The notes beneath the pieces were generated by a model that did no database searches, was not told the origin of the DNA, and saw only the letters and a program-made list of their open reading frames with translations. Source: Pseudofrankia saprophytica (GTDB taxonomy: Bacteria > Actinomycetota > Actinomycetes > Frankiales > Frankiaceae). From it: DNA of 64,000 nt. Below are positions 16,286-25,040 of this stretch, piece by piece (position 1 is the stretch's first letter; each line of letters opens with the position of its first letter). The stretch is taken from assembly GCF_000235425.2 (NCBI RefSeq), contig NZ_KI912266.1:6926035-6990034 (forward strand), given 5' to 3'. The position numbers and the translations under genes were made by a program.

Positions 16286-17920
16286 TCAACGACCGCCGAA
16301 ACGGGCGCGCAGCTCGTGTTTCAGGATCTTCAGGGTGGCGTTGCGAGGAAGCGCGTCGAGTATCTCCAGGCGCTCCGGGATCTTCTGCGTCATCAGCCCG
16401 GCGCCGCGCAGGAAGGCGGCGAGCTCGGCGAGCGTCGGCGGGGCCGCGCCGGGCGCCGGCTCGACGACCGCGCAGACCAGCTCGCCGCGCTCGGCGTCCG
16501 GCAGCCCGACGACGGCGACGGCGACGACCTTCGGATGCTGGTAGAGCAGGTCCTCGACCTCCTTGGCGGAGACGTTCTCGCCCTTGCGGATGATCACGTC
16601 CTTGAGCCGACCGGTGAGCGTCACGTGACCGTCGGGGCGCAGGAAGCCGAGGTCGCCGGTGCGGAACCAGCCGTCCTCGTCGAAGGCGGCGGCGGTCGCC
16701 TCGTCGTCGGTGTAGCCGGCGCAGACCGTGGCGCCGTGGACCCGGACCTCGCCCTCGACGCCGGCCGGGGCCACCGCGCCGTCCGCCGTGACGACGCGCA
16801 CCTCGACCCCGGGCAGCGGGGCGCCCTCGGAGTACATCAGCGCGTCGTCGCTGTCCGCCGGCGAGCCCTGGGTGATCATCGGGACCTCGGTCATGCCGTA
16901 GCCGTGCGCGATCGGGATGCCCATCTCACGCCGCACGTCGGTGAACAGCTCCGGCGGCTTCGGCGCGCCGCCGCCGGCGAGCATCCGCAGGGTCGGCACG
17001 AGCGGCCCGGCGGGCGCCGGCAGGGCGCGCTGGGCCGCGAGCAGCGCGGAGTAGAAGGCGGTGGAACCGCCGGCGATCGTCACCCCGTGGCGACGGAAGG
17101 CGTCGATCGCGTCCGCCGGCACGAAGGCCTCCAGCAGCAGCGCCGGGAAACCGACCGCGAGCATCATCGCCAGGTAGTCCGGGCCGCCGATGTGCGCGAC
17201 CGGGAACGCGATCGAGCCGACGTCGTCCGGCCTGGCCGCGAGCGCCAGCGCCAGTCCCACGCCGGCGGCGATGAGCGACGAGTCGCGGTGGCGCACGCCC
17301 TTGGGCTGCGACGTCGTGCCGGAGGTGTAGTAGATCCAACGGATCTCCTCGCCGTCCGTCGGCGGGGGCGGCAGCGTCGACGGGTCGCCCTCGGGCAGCC
17401 CGTCACCGGCGCCAGCGCCGGCGCCGACGACCAGTAACCGCGGCGGATCGGCGAGGTCCCTGGTCGCCGCGGCGGCGAGCGCGCGATAGTCGGTGCCACG
17501 CCAGACGCCCGGGACGCAGAACAGCCGGGCGCCGGTCTGGTGCAGCGCGACGGAGACCTCGCGCTCGCGGTAGATGTGGATGATCGGGACCTGGACCGCG
17601 CCAAGCCGGGCGAGCGCCATCGACAACACGACCGTCTCGACCCTCGTCGGCAGCTGCCAGCACACCCGCGTCCCCGGCCCGACGCCCTGCGCGAACAGGC
17701 CCGCCGCGACCCGCTCGGCGCGAGTCGCGAGATCCGCGCAGGTGAGGCGGACGGAGCCGGCCGCGGAGCCAGAGGCCGCGCCGCTCGGAGGGTCCGCAAG
17801 TAAGAGCGGGGCGTCCGGGGTGAGTGCGGCCCGGCGCGCGACGAGGTCCCACAGGGTGGCGACGCTCGATGCCGTGATCATCGACGACCCCGCGGCCGGC
17901 GCGGCTTCGGAGCTGGGCAT
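16286..17920 (-). CDS. AMP-forming acyl-CoA synthetase (CoA ligase)
   Basis: A 544-residue ANL-superfamily ligase. The start at 17920 has a strong ribosome-binding site (GAGGGAGG); the frame stays open to 18094 but would run through the operator palindrome. Motifs: the P-loop appears as YYTSGTTSQPKG (the usual Y-TSGTTGxPKG), then HGYGMTE, the hinge GWFRTGDLGFL, and the C-terminal catalytic lysine region NATLKILKHELR. It would activate a carboxylic acid to its CoA thioester at the head of a degradation route. The KstR-like operator 140 bp upstream suggests inducible control. Substrate not predictable. Confidence 0.92.
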   Translation of the reverse strand: MPSSEAAPAAGSSMITASSVATLWDLVARRAALTPDAPLLLADPPSGAASGSAAGSVRLTCADLATRAERVAAGLFAQGVGPGTRVCWQLPTRVETVVLSMALARLGAVQVPIIHIYREREVSVALHQTGARLFCVPGVWRGTDYRALAAAATRDLADPPRLLVVGAGAGAGDGLPEGDPSTLPPPPTDGEEIRWIYYTSGTTSQPKGVRHRDSSLIAAGVGLALALAARPDDVGSIAFPVAHIGGPDYLAMMLAVGFPALLLEAFVPADAIDAFRRHGVTIAGGSTAFYSALLAAQRALPAPAGPLVPTLRMLAGGGAPKPPELFTDVRREMGIPIAHGYGMTEVPMITQGSPADSDDALMYSEGAPLPGVEVRVVTADGAVAPAGVEGEVRVHGATVCAGYTDDEATAAAFDEDGWFRTGDLGFLRPDGHVTLTGRLKDVIIRKGENVSAKEVEDLLYQHPKVVAVAVVGLPDAERGELVCAVVEPAPGAAPPTLAELAAFLRGAGLMTQKIPERLEILDALPRNATLKILKHELRARFGGR

Positions 17921-18060
17921 GGGGCTGCCTCCCTCACTCGGATGCGGCCCGACCTGACCGCGGTGCAACCTGACAGGCGCGTCGCGGGGTCGGCGGAGGA
18001 CCGGCACGGCGCCGCCACCGGACGGTGCCGACGGCCTCGCGTCGGCGCCCGATCGCCCGC

Positions 18061-18088
18061 GCCAATATAGAACGCGTTCTATATTGGC
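18061..18088. promoter_or_regulatory. Perfect 28-bp palindrome with KstR-type core, operator candidate
   Basis: Both 14-nt halves are exact complements. The core TAGAACGCGTTCTA (18068-18081) fits TnnAACnnGTTnnA, the pattern recognised by the TetR-family steroid regulator KstR. It is the most AT-rich spot in the gap upstream of the acyl-CoA ligase and probably overlaps its promoter. Confidence 0.75.
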
Positions 18089-18190
18089 CGCCATACCGCG
18101 CGCTGGCGGGTCGAGGCCGGCCAGCCGTCGGCCCCGGTTACCGGTCGGCGCCGCGGGCGAAATCCCGGCCCGGCCGCGTGCGGATGGACG

Positions 18191-20005
18191 TCAGCCAGGC
18201 TCGGTGTAGTTCTCGCGCCACTCGCTCATGGGCCCGTTCGTCCCGTCCGAACGCGCGGCAGAGACGCGCCACCGGACGGCGCCGTAGCCCTGCCAGGTCA
18301 TCGAGTAGGACGGGGCGGTTCCCTGGTATGGCGCCAGCATCTGCCAGCCGCTGCCCGACGACTGCTCGAACAACAGCACATAGCTGTCCGCGCCCGCGAC
18401 GGCGTTCCACGAGTAGGTGACCTTGTCACCCGGGAAGAAGGTGGCTCGATCCGCCGGGCCGATGAGGACGGGCGCGGTGAGCGGCTGACGCACCGTGACG
18501 GTGACCGGCTGGCTCGTCGCGCGTGTCCCGGTCGCGTCGATCACCGTCAGCGTGACGGTATAGGTGCCTGGGCTCTCGAAGGTGTAGCTGGCGCTGCCGT
18601 CACCCGACTCGCGGACGACTCCGCCGAAGGAGAAGTCGTACGTCGACAGCGGATGTGAGCCGGCGCGGGAGCCGGAACCGTCGGCCGCCACCGTGAGCGG
18701 CGCGTCGCCACTGGTCTTGTCGAGGCGCAGCGCCGCCGTCGGCGGGTCGTTCTTCAGCGAGGTGGTGATGGACGCGGTGGTGTGCGTGCCTGTTGTTCCG
18801 GTCGGGCCGGACCCGCTGGGCGACGCCCTCGCGGTCTCGGAACCAGTCGGGGCCGGCGGCGTCGAGACGACGCCCTCGCTGGGCGACGCCCCGCCATCAC
18901 CAGGCGTGGCCGTCGAACCCCGGCCCGGCAGCACGAACGCGGCCAGCATTACCACAGCGGCCGCCAGGGCCGCCGCCATGATCACCGTCACGACCGGCCA
19001 CCGGCTCCGGCGCGCGGCATCCGGCCGACGGATCGCGCCGCCGTCGTCATCGCCGTCCTCGGCGGCGGCGCCGCGGCCGGACCTGGCCGGCGGCAGCGCA
19101 AGGACGACTGTCCCGCCAGGAGGTTCGGGCGATTCAGGGGAGCCGGGAGACCGAGGGGATTCGGGAGCTTCAGGGGATTCAGACACGCCGGGGGTCCGCG
19201 CGGCGGGAATCGCCGCCGCCGGCCCGGGCGAGTCCAGGCCGCCCGCTCCGGCGGGGCCACGCTCGGCCGGACCGTCCGCAGGCCCACCACCGGGCGCCGC
19301 CTCCGCTCCCCGCGCCGAAGGCGTGTCGGCTTCCGGAGCCGGTTCGGGTGGTTCGGGATAGGCGGGTGGCTCGTCTGGAACGGGATTCTCGGGCGCTACC
19401 AGGTCGCGCAGCGCGACGGCCCTGGGCCGGCCCCCCGCGGTCCGGTCCGGGAACGTCGGCTCGGCGGCGGGCTTGGCGCGCCCGCTGACGGCCTCGCCGA
19501 TGCGGGCCAGCAGGAATTCCCTGGCCTCGCCTTCGGAAAGCGGGAAGAGGTCCAGGGAGACGATGTGGCGCAGCAGCGCGGGGCGGTCGCAGTCCTCCAC
19601 CCGGACCGGGATCAGCCGGCGTGCGAAGCCGTCGGGGTCCTGCCCGTAGGCCGCCTGCCACTCCGTATTGCCGTACACCGACTGCAGATATGCCCCGGAC
19701 AGGACGGCGAGGATCCTTCTCGCCCCCTGCATGCCCTCCTGCATCCGGGCCATCCAGTGGGTGCCCGGTACGAAGTCCCAGGCCTGCACGAGGACCCGGT
19801 AGCCGGCGGACTCCAGCTGCCAGGCGATCCACTCGGCCCAGTCGCGATCGGCCTGCGTATAGGACACGAAGAAGTCCCAGAGGCCTTCCGGCGGCCGCGC
19901 CGCGGTACCACCATCCGTTTCCGCGCGCCGCCGGGTGAGGACGTCCGAGGCGTCGTCCTTCTGCTCCACGCCGCCGGCTCCTGAACCGGTCGTCTGGGTA
20001 TGCAT
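18191..20005 (-). CDS. Transmembrane TIR-domain protein with extracellular PKD and Fn3-like domains
   Basis: A 604-residue protein from the ATG at 20005; the frame also allows a start at 20200, adding 65 low-complexity residues. Residues 42-175 form a TIR domain (WDFFVSYTQADRDWAEWIAW, then AWDFVPGTHW, ILAVLSGAYL, NTEWQAAYGQDP); Glu115 aligns with the glutamate that is catalytic in NAD-cleaving TIRs. A 150-residue Pro/Glu/Ser linker follows, then one membrane helix (about 336-360), a Thr/Ser-rich stalk, a PKD domain (about 420-506) and an Fn3/Ig-like domain (about 510-603). With the TIR inside, the PKD and Fn3 parts would face outside. No other defence gene is adjacent. Function is unknown; a surface-sensing signalling or immune role is inference. 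A TAGAAT hexamer (20091-20096, minus strand) may be its -10. Confidence 0.85.
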   Translation of the reverse strand: MHTQTTGSGAGGVEQKDDASDVLTRRRAETDGGTAARPPEGLWDFFVSYTQADRDWAEWIAWQLESAGYRVLVQAWDFVPGTHWMARMQEGMQGARRILAVLSGAYLQSVYGNTEWQAAYGQDPDGFARRLIPVRVEDCDRPALLRHIVSLDLFPLSEGEAREFLLARIGEAVSGRAKPAAEPTFPDRTAGGRPRAVALRDLVAPENPVPDEPPAYPEPPEPAPEADTPSARGAEAAPGGGPADGPAERGPAGAGGLDSPGPAAAIPAARTPGVSESPEAPESPRSPGSPESPEPPGGTVVLALPPARSGRGAAAEDGDDDGGAIRRPDAARRSRWPVVTVIMAAALAAAVVMLAAFVLPGRGSTATPGDGGASPSEGVVSTPPAPTGSETARASPSGSGPTGTTGTHTTASITTSLKNDPPTAALRLDKTSGDAPLTVAADGSGSRAGSHPLSTYDFSFGGVVRESGDGSASYTFESPGTYTVTLTVIDATGTRATSQPVTVTVRQPLTAPVLIGPADRATFFPGDKVTYSWNAVAGADSYVLLFEQSSGSGWQMLAPYQGTAPSYSMTWQGYGAVRWRVSAARSDGTNGPMSEWRENYTEPG

Positions 20006-20232
20006 TCCCGGCGGGCCGCTCGGCGCCGCGTCAGGATTCCGTTTGTCCAAGGCCCCCGCCACCTGCCGTGCCCCCGCCGGACCGAGACGGATTCTATCGG
20101 CGCGCGAGCCGGATTCCCGATGTGTCGGCGACGGCACGCCGACGGGCGCGGCGGGACAGCAGGCGGCCGCGGTACCAGGCCGGGAGACGGCACCGGCCAC
20201 CGCCCCGGCTGGCCGAGCCTGGTCCGTGCTTC

Positions 20233-21459
20233 CTACCGGAGGTCCAGCCCCAACATCCGGATGGCGTTACCGCGAACGATCTTGTGTACGGTGTCGGCGT
20301 CGAGGCCGGCCATCATCTCCTCGGCGACCTTCTTCGTGTGCGGCCAGGTCGAGTCGGTATGCGGGTAGTCGGTCTCGAAGGTGACGTTGTCGACGCCGAT
20401 CTCGGCCAGCGACGCGAGGCCGTGCCGGTCACGGAAGAAGCAGCCGAACACCTGCCGGTGGAAGTAGGTCGACGGCGGCTCGGGGACGATGTCGCGTACG
20501 CCGGCCCAGGCACGGTGCTCACGCCACACGTCGTCCGCCCGCTCCAGCGCGTACGGCAGCCAGCCGATCTGGCCCTCCGAGTAGGCGAGTTTCAGCGTCG
20601 GGAAGCGCACGAGCACGCCGGAGAACAGCCAGTCGGCGAGCGAGGCCATCGCGTTGTTGAACGACAGCGTCGCGGCGACGGCGACCGGCGCGTCTCCTGA
20701 CGTGGCGGGCATCTGGGACGAGGAGCCGATGTGCATGCACACGACCGTCCCCGTCTCGGCGCAGGCGGCGAAGAACGGGTCCCAGTAGCCGCTGTGAATG
20801 CTCGGCAGCCCCAGCTTCGGCGGGATCTCGCTGAAGCAGACCGCCCGCACGCCGCGGGCCGCGTTGCGGCGCACCTCGGCGGCCGCCGCCTCGGCGTCCC
20901 ACAACGGGATGATGCACAGCGGGATCAGCCGGCCGCCGGAGTCGCCGCACCACTCCTCGACCATCCACTCGTTGTAGGCCGTGACGCAGGCGGCGGCGAG
21001 ATCGCGGTCCGAGGCCTCGGCGAACGTCTGGCCGCAGAAGCGCGGGAAGGTGGGGAACGACAGCGACGCCTCGACGTGGTTGAGGTCCATGTCGGCAAGC
21101 CGGGCGACCGGGTCGTAGCAGCCGGCGCGCATCTCGTCGTAGGTGATCGGCGACATCGTCATGTCGTCGCGGTCGAAGCCGACGGCCGCGACGTGCCGCT
21201 TGTTGATGTAGACGAGGTCCTCGTAGATCCAGCAGTCGGCCTTTGGCCCGTCCGGGTCGAAGGTCTGCCGGTAGGCGCCGCCGCCGACGTGCTCCATCGT
21301 CCCGATGCCGCGCCGCTCGACCCGGGGCCCGGCGTCGCGGAAGCGGGCCGGCAGCCACGTCCTCCACAGGTGCGCGGGCTCCACCACGTGGTCGTCCACG
21401 CTGATGATCTTCGGTAGCTCGCCGAAGGAGTGTCCCTCGCCGCCGTCGCCGGTCGCCAT
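20233..21459 (-). CDS. Amidohydrolase family (PF04909) protein
   Basis: A 408-residue TIM-barrel amidohydrolase of the aminocarboxymuconate-semialdehyde decarboxylase type. It opens with ISVDDHVVEPAHLW (the DxH metal pair) and ends with the NVTFETDYPHTDSTWP segment, where the C-terminal Asp/His ligands lie; CMHIGSSSQ supplies the middle His. Such enzymes hydrolyse or decarboxylate ring-derived acids. The ATG at 21459 has a GGGAGGA ribosome-binding site. It is divergent from the zinc alcohol dehydrogenase; the 177-bp gap holds the 19-bp operator (21597-21615), so both could be controlled together. The TIR gene lies downstream on the same strand but is probably separate. Confidence 0.9.
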   Translation of the reverse strand: MATGDGGEGHSFGELPKIISVDDHVVEPAHLWRTWLPARFRDAGPRVERRGIGTMEHVGGGAYRQTFDPDGPKADCWIYEDLVYINKRHVAAVGFDRDDMTMSPITYDEMRAGCYDPVARLADMDLNHVEASLSFPTFPRFCGQTFAEASDRDLAAACVTAYNEWMVEEWCGDSGGRLIPLCIIPLWDAEAAAAEVRRNAARGVRAVCFSEIPPKLGLPSIHSGYWDPFFAACAETGTVVCMHIGSSSQMPATSGDAPVAVAATLSFNNAMASLADWLFSGVLVRFPTLKLAYSEGQIGWLPYALERADDVWREHRAWAGVRDIVPEPPSTYFHRQVFGCFFRDRHGLASLAEIGVDNVTFETDYPHTDSTWPHTKKVAEEMMAGLDADTVHKIVRGNAIRMLGLDLR

Positions 21460-21596
21460 GCCTCGTCCTCCCTCGCCCCCGCAGCCACTGCCCGGCCACC
21501 ACGGCCACCGCGGCCACCGCGCGACCGCCAGGCGGCCGCGGCGCGGCGGCCTGACCCGCTCCCCATCCCGCGTCCGTCATCCGACGCTAGCATCCG

Positions 21597-21615
21597 ACCT
21601 GACGGACCGTCAGGT
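21597..21615. promoter_or_regulatory. Perfect 19-bp operator palindrome (ACCTGACGGACCGTCAGGT)
   Basis: Nine-base arms around a single central A, 22 bp before the alcohol dehydrogenase ATG and 138 bp before the divergent amidohydrolase. It is the best copy of the CTGA-N7-TCAG motif found at four other promoter regions in this window. Confidence 0.75.
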
Positions 21616-21636
21616 TATCTGCCTCCGGGAGACCCC

Positions 21637-22716
21637 ATGACCAGCACCGGCGCGACGACCATGCCGGCCTACCGGATCGACGACTGGCTCAGGAAGCCTC
21701 GTCTGATGGATGTTCCCGTGCCGCGGCCTGGTCGCGGCGAGGTGCTGGTCGCGGTGGCGGCGAACGGGCTGTGCCATTCGGACCTGACGATGAGCCAGAT
21801 TCCGGGCGAGATAGGCGAGCTGATCGGCTGGCGGATGCCGTTCACCCTCGGCCACGAGATCGCCGGCACCGTCGCCGCGCTCGGCGAGGAGGCGACCGAC
21901 GCCCCGCTGGTCGGCACCCCCGTCGCGCTGGTCTCGCCGACGTCCTGCGGTCGCTGCGCCTACTGCCTGGCCGGCAGGGACAGCGCCTGCCCGAACGGCC
22001 TGGCCGGCCGCGGCTACGGCCGCGACGGCGGGCTCGCGCCGTACGTCGTCGCGCCGGTGCGGGCGCTGATCCCGCTGAACGGGCTGGACCCGGTGGCCGC
22101 CGCGCCGCTCACCGACGCCGGCGCCACCTCCTACCACGCCGTCCGCCGGGTGCTGCCCGTCCTGGACCCGGGCGGTACCGCCGTCGTCATCGGCGCCGGC
22201 GGCCTCGGCGGGTTCGCCATCCAGCACCTGAAGGCCTGCTCGCCCGCCCGGGTCGTCGCGGTCGACACCTCGCCCGCCCGCCTGGCCACCGCCCGGGAGC
22301 TGGGCGCCGACGAGACCGTCAGCGGCGTGGGTGGCGAGCGGGGCGACCCGGCCCGGGCGGCGGGAGCGCTGAAGGAGGCCTGCGGCGGCGACGGCGCCGC
22401 CGCGGTGCTCGACTTCGTCGGCACCGACGCGACGATCACCGCGGGGATCGGCGCCGTCCGCCCGTGCGGCGCCTTCGGCCTGGTCGGCTCCGGCGGCGGC
22501 CGGCTGCGCGCCGCCTGGTACGGCGGCCTGCCCCGCGAGGCAGACGTGTTCACCTTCCAGGGCTCGACGATCGCCGACGCCCATGCCGTCGTCGCCCTGG
22601 CCGCCGCCGGCAGGATCCGCAGCCTCGTCGAGGTCTTTCCGCTCGACGCCGTCGCGGACGCCTACCGCGCCCTCGACGAGACGACCCTGCGCGGCCGCGC
22701 CGTCATCACGCCATAG
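21637..22716 (+). CDS. Zinc-dependent medium-chain alcohol dehydrogenase
   Basis: A 359-residue MDR alcohol dehydrogenase. Catalytic zinc ligands are in NGLCHSD and LGHEIAG. The structural zinc site has four cysteines in SCGRCAYCLAGRDSAC. The Rossmann motif is VVIGAGGLGGFAIQH with an acidic residue after it (VAVDTS), so NAD is likely preferred. Start at the ATG at 21637, with CCGGGAGA upstream. The 19-bp operator directly in front of the gene suggests tight induction. It likely oxidises an alcohol intermediate of the same pathway as the divergent amidohydrolase; the substrate is unknown. Confidence 0.92.
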   Translation: MTSTGATTMPAYRIDDWLRKPRLMDVPVPRPGRGEVLVAVAANGLCHSDLTMSQIPGEIGELIGWRMPFTLGHEIAGTVAALGEEATDAPLVGTPVALVSPTSCGRCAYCLAGRDSACPNGLAGRGYGRDGGLAPYVVAPVRALIPLNGLDPVAAAPLTDAGATSYHAVRRVLPVLDPGGTAVVIGAGGLGGFAIQHLKACSPARVVAVDTSPARLATARELGADETVSGVGGERGDPARAAGALKEACGGDGAAAVLDFVGTDATITAGIGAVRPCGAFGLVGSGGGRLRAAWYGGLPREADVFTFQGSTIADAHAVVALAAAGRIRSLVEVFPLDAVADAYRALDETTLRGRAVITP

Positions 22717-22721
22717 ACCGG

Positions 22722-22735
22722 GGCGGGGCCCCGCC
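22722..22735 (+). terminator. GC-rich palindrome after the alcohol dehydrogenase
   Basis: GGCGGGGCCCCGCC, a 14-bp perfect palindrome 5 bp after the stop. It could act as a terminator although it has no loop bases. Confidence 0.3.
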
Positions 22736-22874
22736 TCCGACGCTGCCAGGCCAGTTGTCCACAGGTCCGGCATGTCCGATTGACGCTGATCCGTCGACCA
22801 TGGGGAGTCGCCTCAGACAGTGTCGGAGACAGCAGTGGTCGTTCCGACAGAAGGACTCGACCGGGGAGGACTTA

Positions 22875-22906
22875 GTGGCCACAATGATCTATGAAAATGT
22901 AGCCAC
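22875..22906. promoter_or_regulatory. Inverted repeat before the antitoxin gene, probable autoregulatory site
   Basis: GTGGCCACA (22875-22883) and TGTAGCCAC (22898-22906) match in 8 of 9 pairs around a 14-bp centre, immediately before the ribosome-binding site. VapB-type antitoxins commonly bind such repeats to repress their own operon. Confidence 0.5.
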
Positions 22907-22919
22907 CAAGGAGGCCACG

Positions 22920-23174
22920 ATGGACGTCGGCATCCGCGAGTTGCGGGACAACCTGAGCCGCCACCTTGCCGAGGTACGCGCAGGTCATACGCTGACCATC
23001 ACCGATCATGGCCGCGCCATCGCCCGGCTGGTACCCGTCACGGAACCCACGCCGCTCGAGCGGTTGATCGCCGAGGGCCTAGTGGAACCAGCCCGGTCGC
23101 GTACCCGCGCTACACCCAGGCCGGTCGACGCGAACGGCCCGGTCAGCGACCTCGTGAGCGAGCAGCGCGGATGA
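22920..23174 (+). CDS. vapB: VapB/Phd-type antitoxin
   Basis: An 84-residue protein starting at the ATG at 22920 with a strong AAGGAGG site. The N-terminal half (VGIRELRDNLSRHLAEVRAG, then LTITDHGRAIARLVP) is the Phd/YefM-like DNA-binding antitoxin fold. The C-terminal half is disordered and charged and should wrap the toxin. It overlaps the toxin gene by 4 bp (ATGA), the standard arrangement. The antitoxin both neutralises the toxin and represses the operon. Confidence 0.9.
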   Translation: MDVGIRELRDNLSRHLAEVRAGHTLTITDHGRAIARLVPVTEPTPLERLIAEGLVEPARSRTRATPRPVDANGPVSDLVSEQRG

Positions 23175-23608
23175 TCTGCTATTTCGACACCTCCGCCTTC
23201 ATCTCGCTTCTGGTCAGCGAATCTGGCTCGGCGGCGGCGACGCAGGTCTGGAAAGCAGCGGACCGTGTGGTGTCGTCGAGGTTGCTCTACGTCGAGGCCG
23301 CTGCCGGGCTAGCGCAGGCGCATCGGCTCGGACGGCTCAGCAGGATCACCCACGAGGCGGCGCTGTCTCAGCTTGACGAGCTGTACGCCAACGTCGACGT
23401 CGTGGCCGTGAACGACCGTCTCGTGGCCAGGGCGGCGACGCTTGCCAGGAGGATGGCCCTGCGAGCCTATGACGCGGTGCATTGCGCAGCCGCGCAGATG
23501 CTGGCATCGGATGACCTTGTGATCGCCAGCGGCGACAAGACACTCCTGTCGGCCTGCCGAACCCTGGGCCTGGCCACAGCCGATACCAGCGTCATCAGTC
23601 AGGCCTAG
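23171..23608 (+). CDS. vapC: VapC-type PIN-domain ribonuclease toxin
   Basis: A 145-residue PIN protein. The acidic metal-binding residues are Asp6 (YFDTSA), Glu42 (YVEAAAG), Asp101 (AYDAVHCAA) and Asp122 (ASGDKTLL), so the nuclease centre is intact. VapC toxins cut tRNA or rRNA and stop growth when the antitoxin is degraded. The pair sits alone between catabolic and transporter genes, which is common for mobile addiction modules, although no element ends were seen. Confidence 0.92.
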   Translation: MICYFDTSAFISLLVSESGSAAATQVWKAADRVVSSRLLYVEAAAGLAQAHRLGRLSRITHEAALSQLDELYANVDVVAVNDRLVARAATLARRMALRAYDAVHCAAAQMLASDDLVIASGDKTLLSACRTLGLATADTSVISQA

Positions 23609-23672
23609 GCCCTCGGCTGGTGCGCGGCTCGGGGCAGGGGATTTCCGGATGTTCCGGTGTCGCGTCCGCGCC

Positions 23673-23678
23673 TAAGAT
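23673..23678 (+). promoter_or_regulatory. Candidate -10 element (TAAGAT), leaderless MFS gene
   Basis: TAAGAT ends 6 nt before the GTG at 23685, with no ribosome-binding site possible between them. Confidence 0.45.
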
Positions 23679-23684
23679 CATGGC

Positions 23685-25040
23685 GTGTCCGCTCCGCCCG
23701 CCGATGCTTTCGGCCATCCTGGTGAGGTAGTTCCGACCGGCGGGGTGCTGCCCGACCCGAAGGCGCCGGCTCCGGCGCTGTCGGGGGCGACTCCCGGGGC
23801 CGCCGGTGAGGCAGCCGTGCGCGGCCCGTCGCGGCTGCCCTATCTGCTCTCGACGGTCGGGCTGGAGAGCATGACCGCCGTCACCGCCCCGTTCCTCGGC
23901 CGCACGCTCGGGGCGGCGCCGTTCGCGCTCGCGGGGGTGGAGGCCGCCGGCCGCGCCGGATCGGCCGCCGCCAGGTACGGCCGCAACCAGCTCTCCGACC
24001 GGCAGCCGGGGCTGCGCGGGTTCCTGGACCTCGCCGGCTCGACCGGGCTCGCGCTCGCGGCCGGGTTCCTCGCCGCCAGCAGCGTGCTCTGGCAGGCCGG
24101 CGCCTGCCGGGCCGGTTCCTGGGCGGCGCGCGGGCTGGGGACGCCCGCGCTCGAGGAGCACGCGAGCGCGGCGGCCCCGGCGCACCAGCTCGGCCGGCGG
24201 ATCGGGTTCGAGCGGTCCATCGGCGCGCTCGGCGCGGCGGTCGGCGCGCTGCTGGTGGCGGTGCTGCTGGAGGTCACCGACACCCGCGGCGTCATCGGCT
24301 ACGCCCTGGTTCCCGTCGCCCTGGCGGTGGTGGTGAGCATCCTCGGCCTGCGGCGTACCCGGGCCGACGCGCCGCCGCCCGCCCCCACCCAGATCAAGAT
24401 CACGAAGCTGCGCGGCGGGCCGCTCGGCATCCTGCTGCTCGGGATCGTCTGCTACGAGGCGTCCAACATCGCGGTCGTGCTGCTCCTGCTGCGAGCTTCG
24501 AAGATCGTCAGCGTGAGCGAGGCGCTGCCCGTCGTCCAGCGAGTAGCCCTCTGCTACGGGCTCTACCAGCTCAGCGCCGCCGCCTGCGCGGTGGTCGCGG
24601 GCCGGCTGACGGACCGCGCCGCCGCGAGCCTGGTGCTCGCCGCCGGCGGGCTGAGCCTCCTGGGCGCCTACATCGGCCTGGCGTGGGCCAGCGCGGGCGA
24701 CGACGCGATCGTGGTGCTCTGCCTCCTGCTCGCCGGGGCCGCGGCCGGGGCGGTCGACACCGCGGAGTTCACCGGCGTGGCCCGGCTAACCAGCCCGGAC
24801 TCGCGGCGCGCCGCGTTCGGCGTGCTCGCCGGGCTGCAGAGCGGCGGCCGGGTGTTCGCGACGCTGACCGCGGGCGGGCTGTGGACCCTGATCGGCCCCA
24901 AGGCCGGCCTGCTGGTCTGCGGGCCGCTGCTCGTCGCCGCCATCGTCATCTTCGCCGTACGGGTGGACCGCCCCAGCCGGTCCGAGCGCGCGGCGAGCGC
25001 GGCGGCCGCGGCGCCCGGCACCCCGCGATCCCGGCCCTAA
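23685..25040 (+). CDS. MFS-type multi-spanning transporter
   Basis: A 451-residue protein with about 12 hydrophobic segments after a 45-residue Pro/Ala-rich N-terminus. A central cytoplasmic loop carries RRTRADAPPPAPTQIKITKL. It has the general layout of an MFS permease; the substrate is not recognisable. Start at the GTG at 23685, supported by the TAAGAT hexamer. It converges with the oxidoreductase gene so tightly that their stop codons overlap (CTAA, 25037-25040). Confidence 0.8.
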   Translation: MSAPPADAFGHPGEVVPTGGVLPDPKAPAPALSGATPGAAGEAAVRGPSRLPYLLSTVGLESMTAVTAPFLGRTLGAAPFALAGVEAAGRAGSAAARYGRNQLSDRQPGLRGFLDLAGSTGLALAAGFLAASSVLWQAGACRAGSWAARGLGTPALEEHASAAAPAHQLGRRIGFERSIGALGAAVGALLVAVLLEVTDTRGVIGYALVPVALAVVVSILGLRRTRADAPPPAPTQIKITKLRGGPLGILLLGIVCYEASNIAVVLLLLRASKIVSVSEALPVVQRVALCYGLYQLSAAACAVVAGRLTDRAAASLVLAAGGLSLLGAYIGLAWASAGDDAIVVLCLLLAGAAAGAVDTAEFTGVARLTSPDSRRAAFGVLAGLQSGGRVFATLTAGGLWTLIGPKAGLLVCGPLLVAAIVIFAVRVDRPSRSERAASAAAAAPGTPRSRP

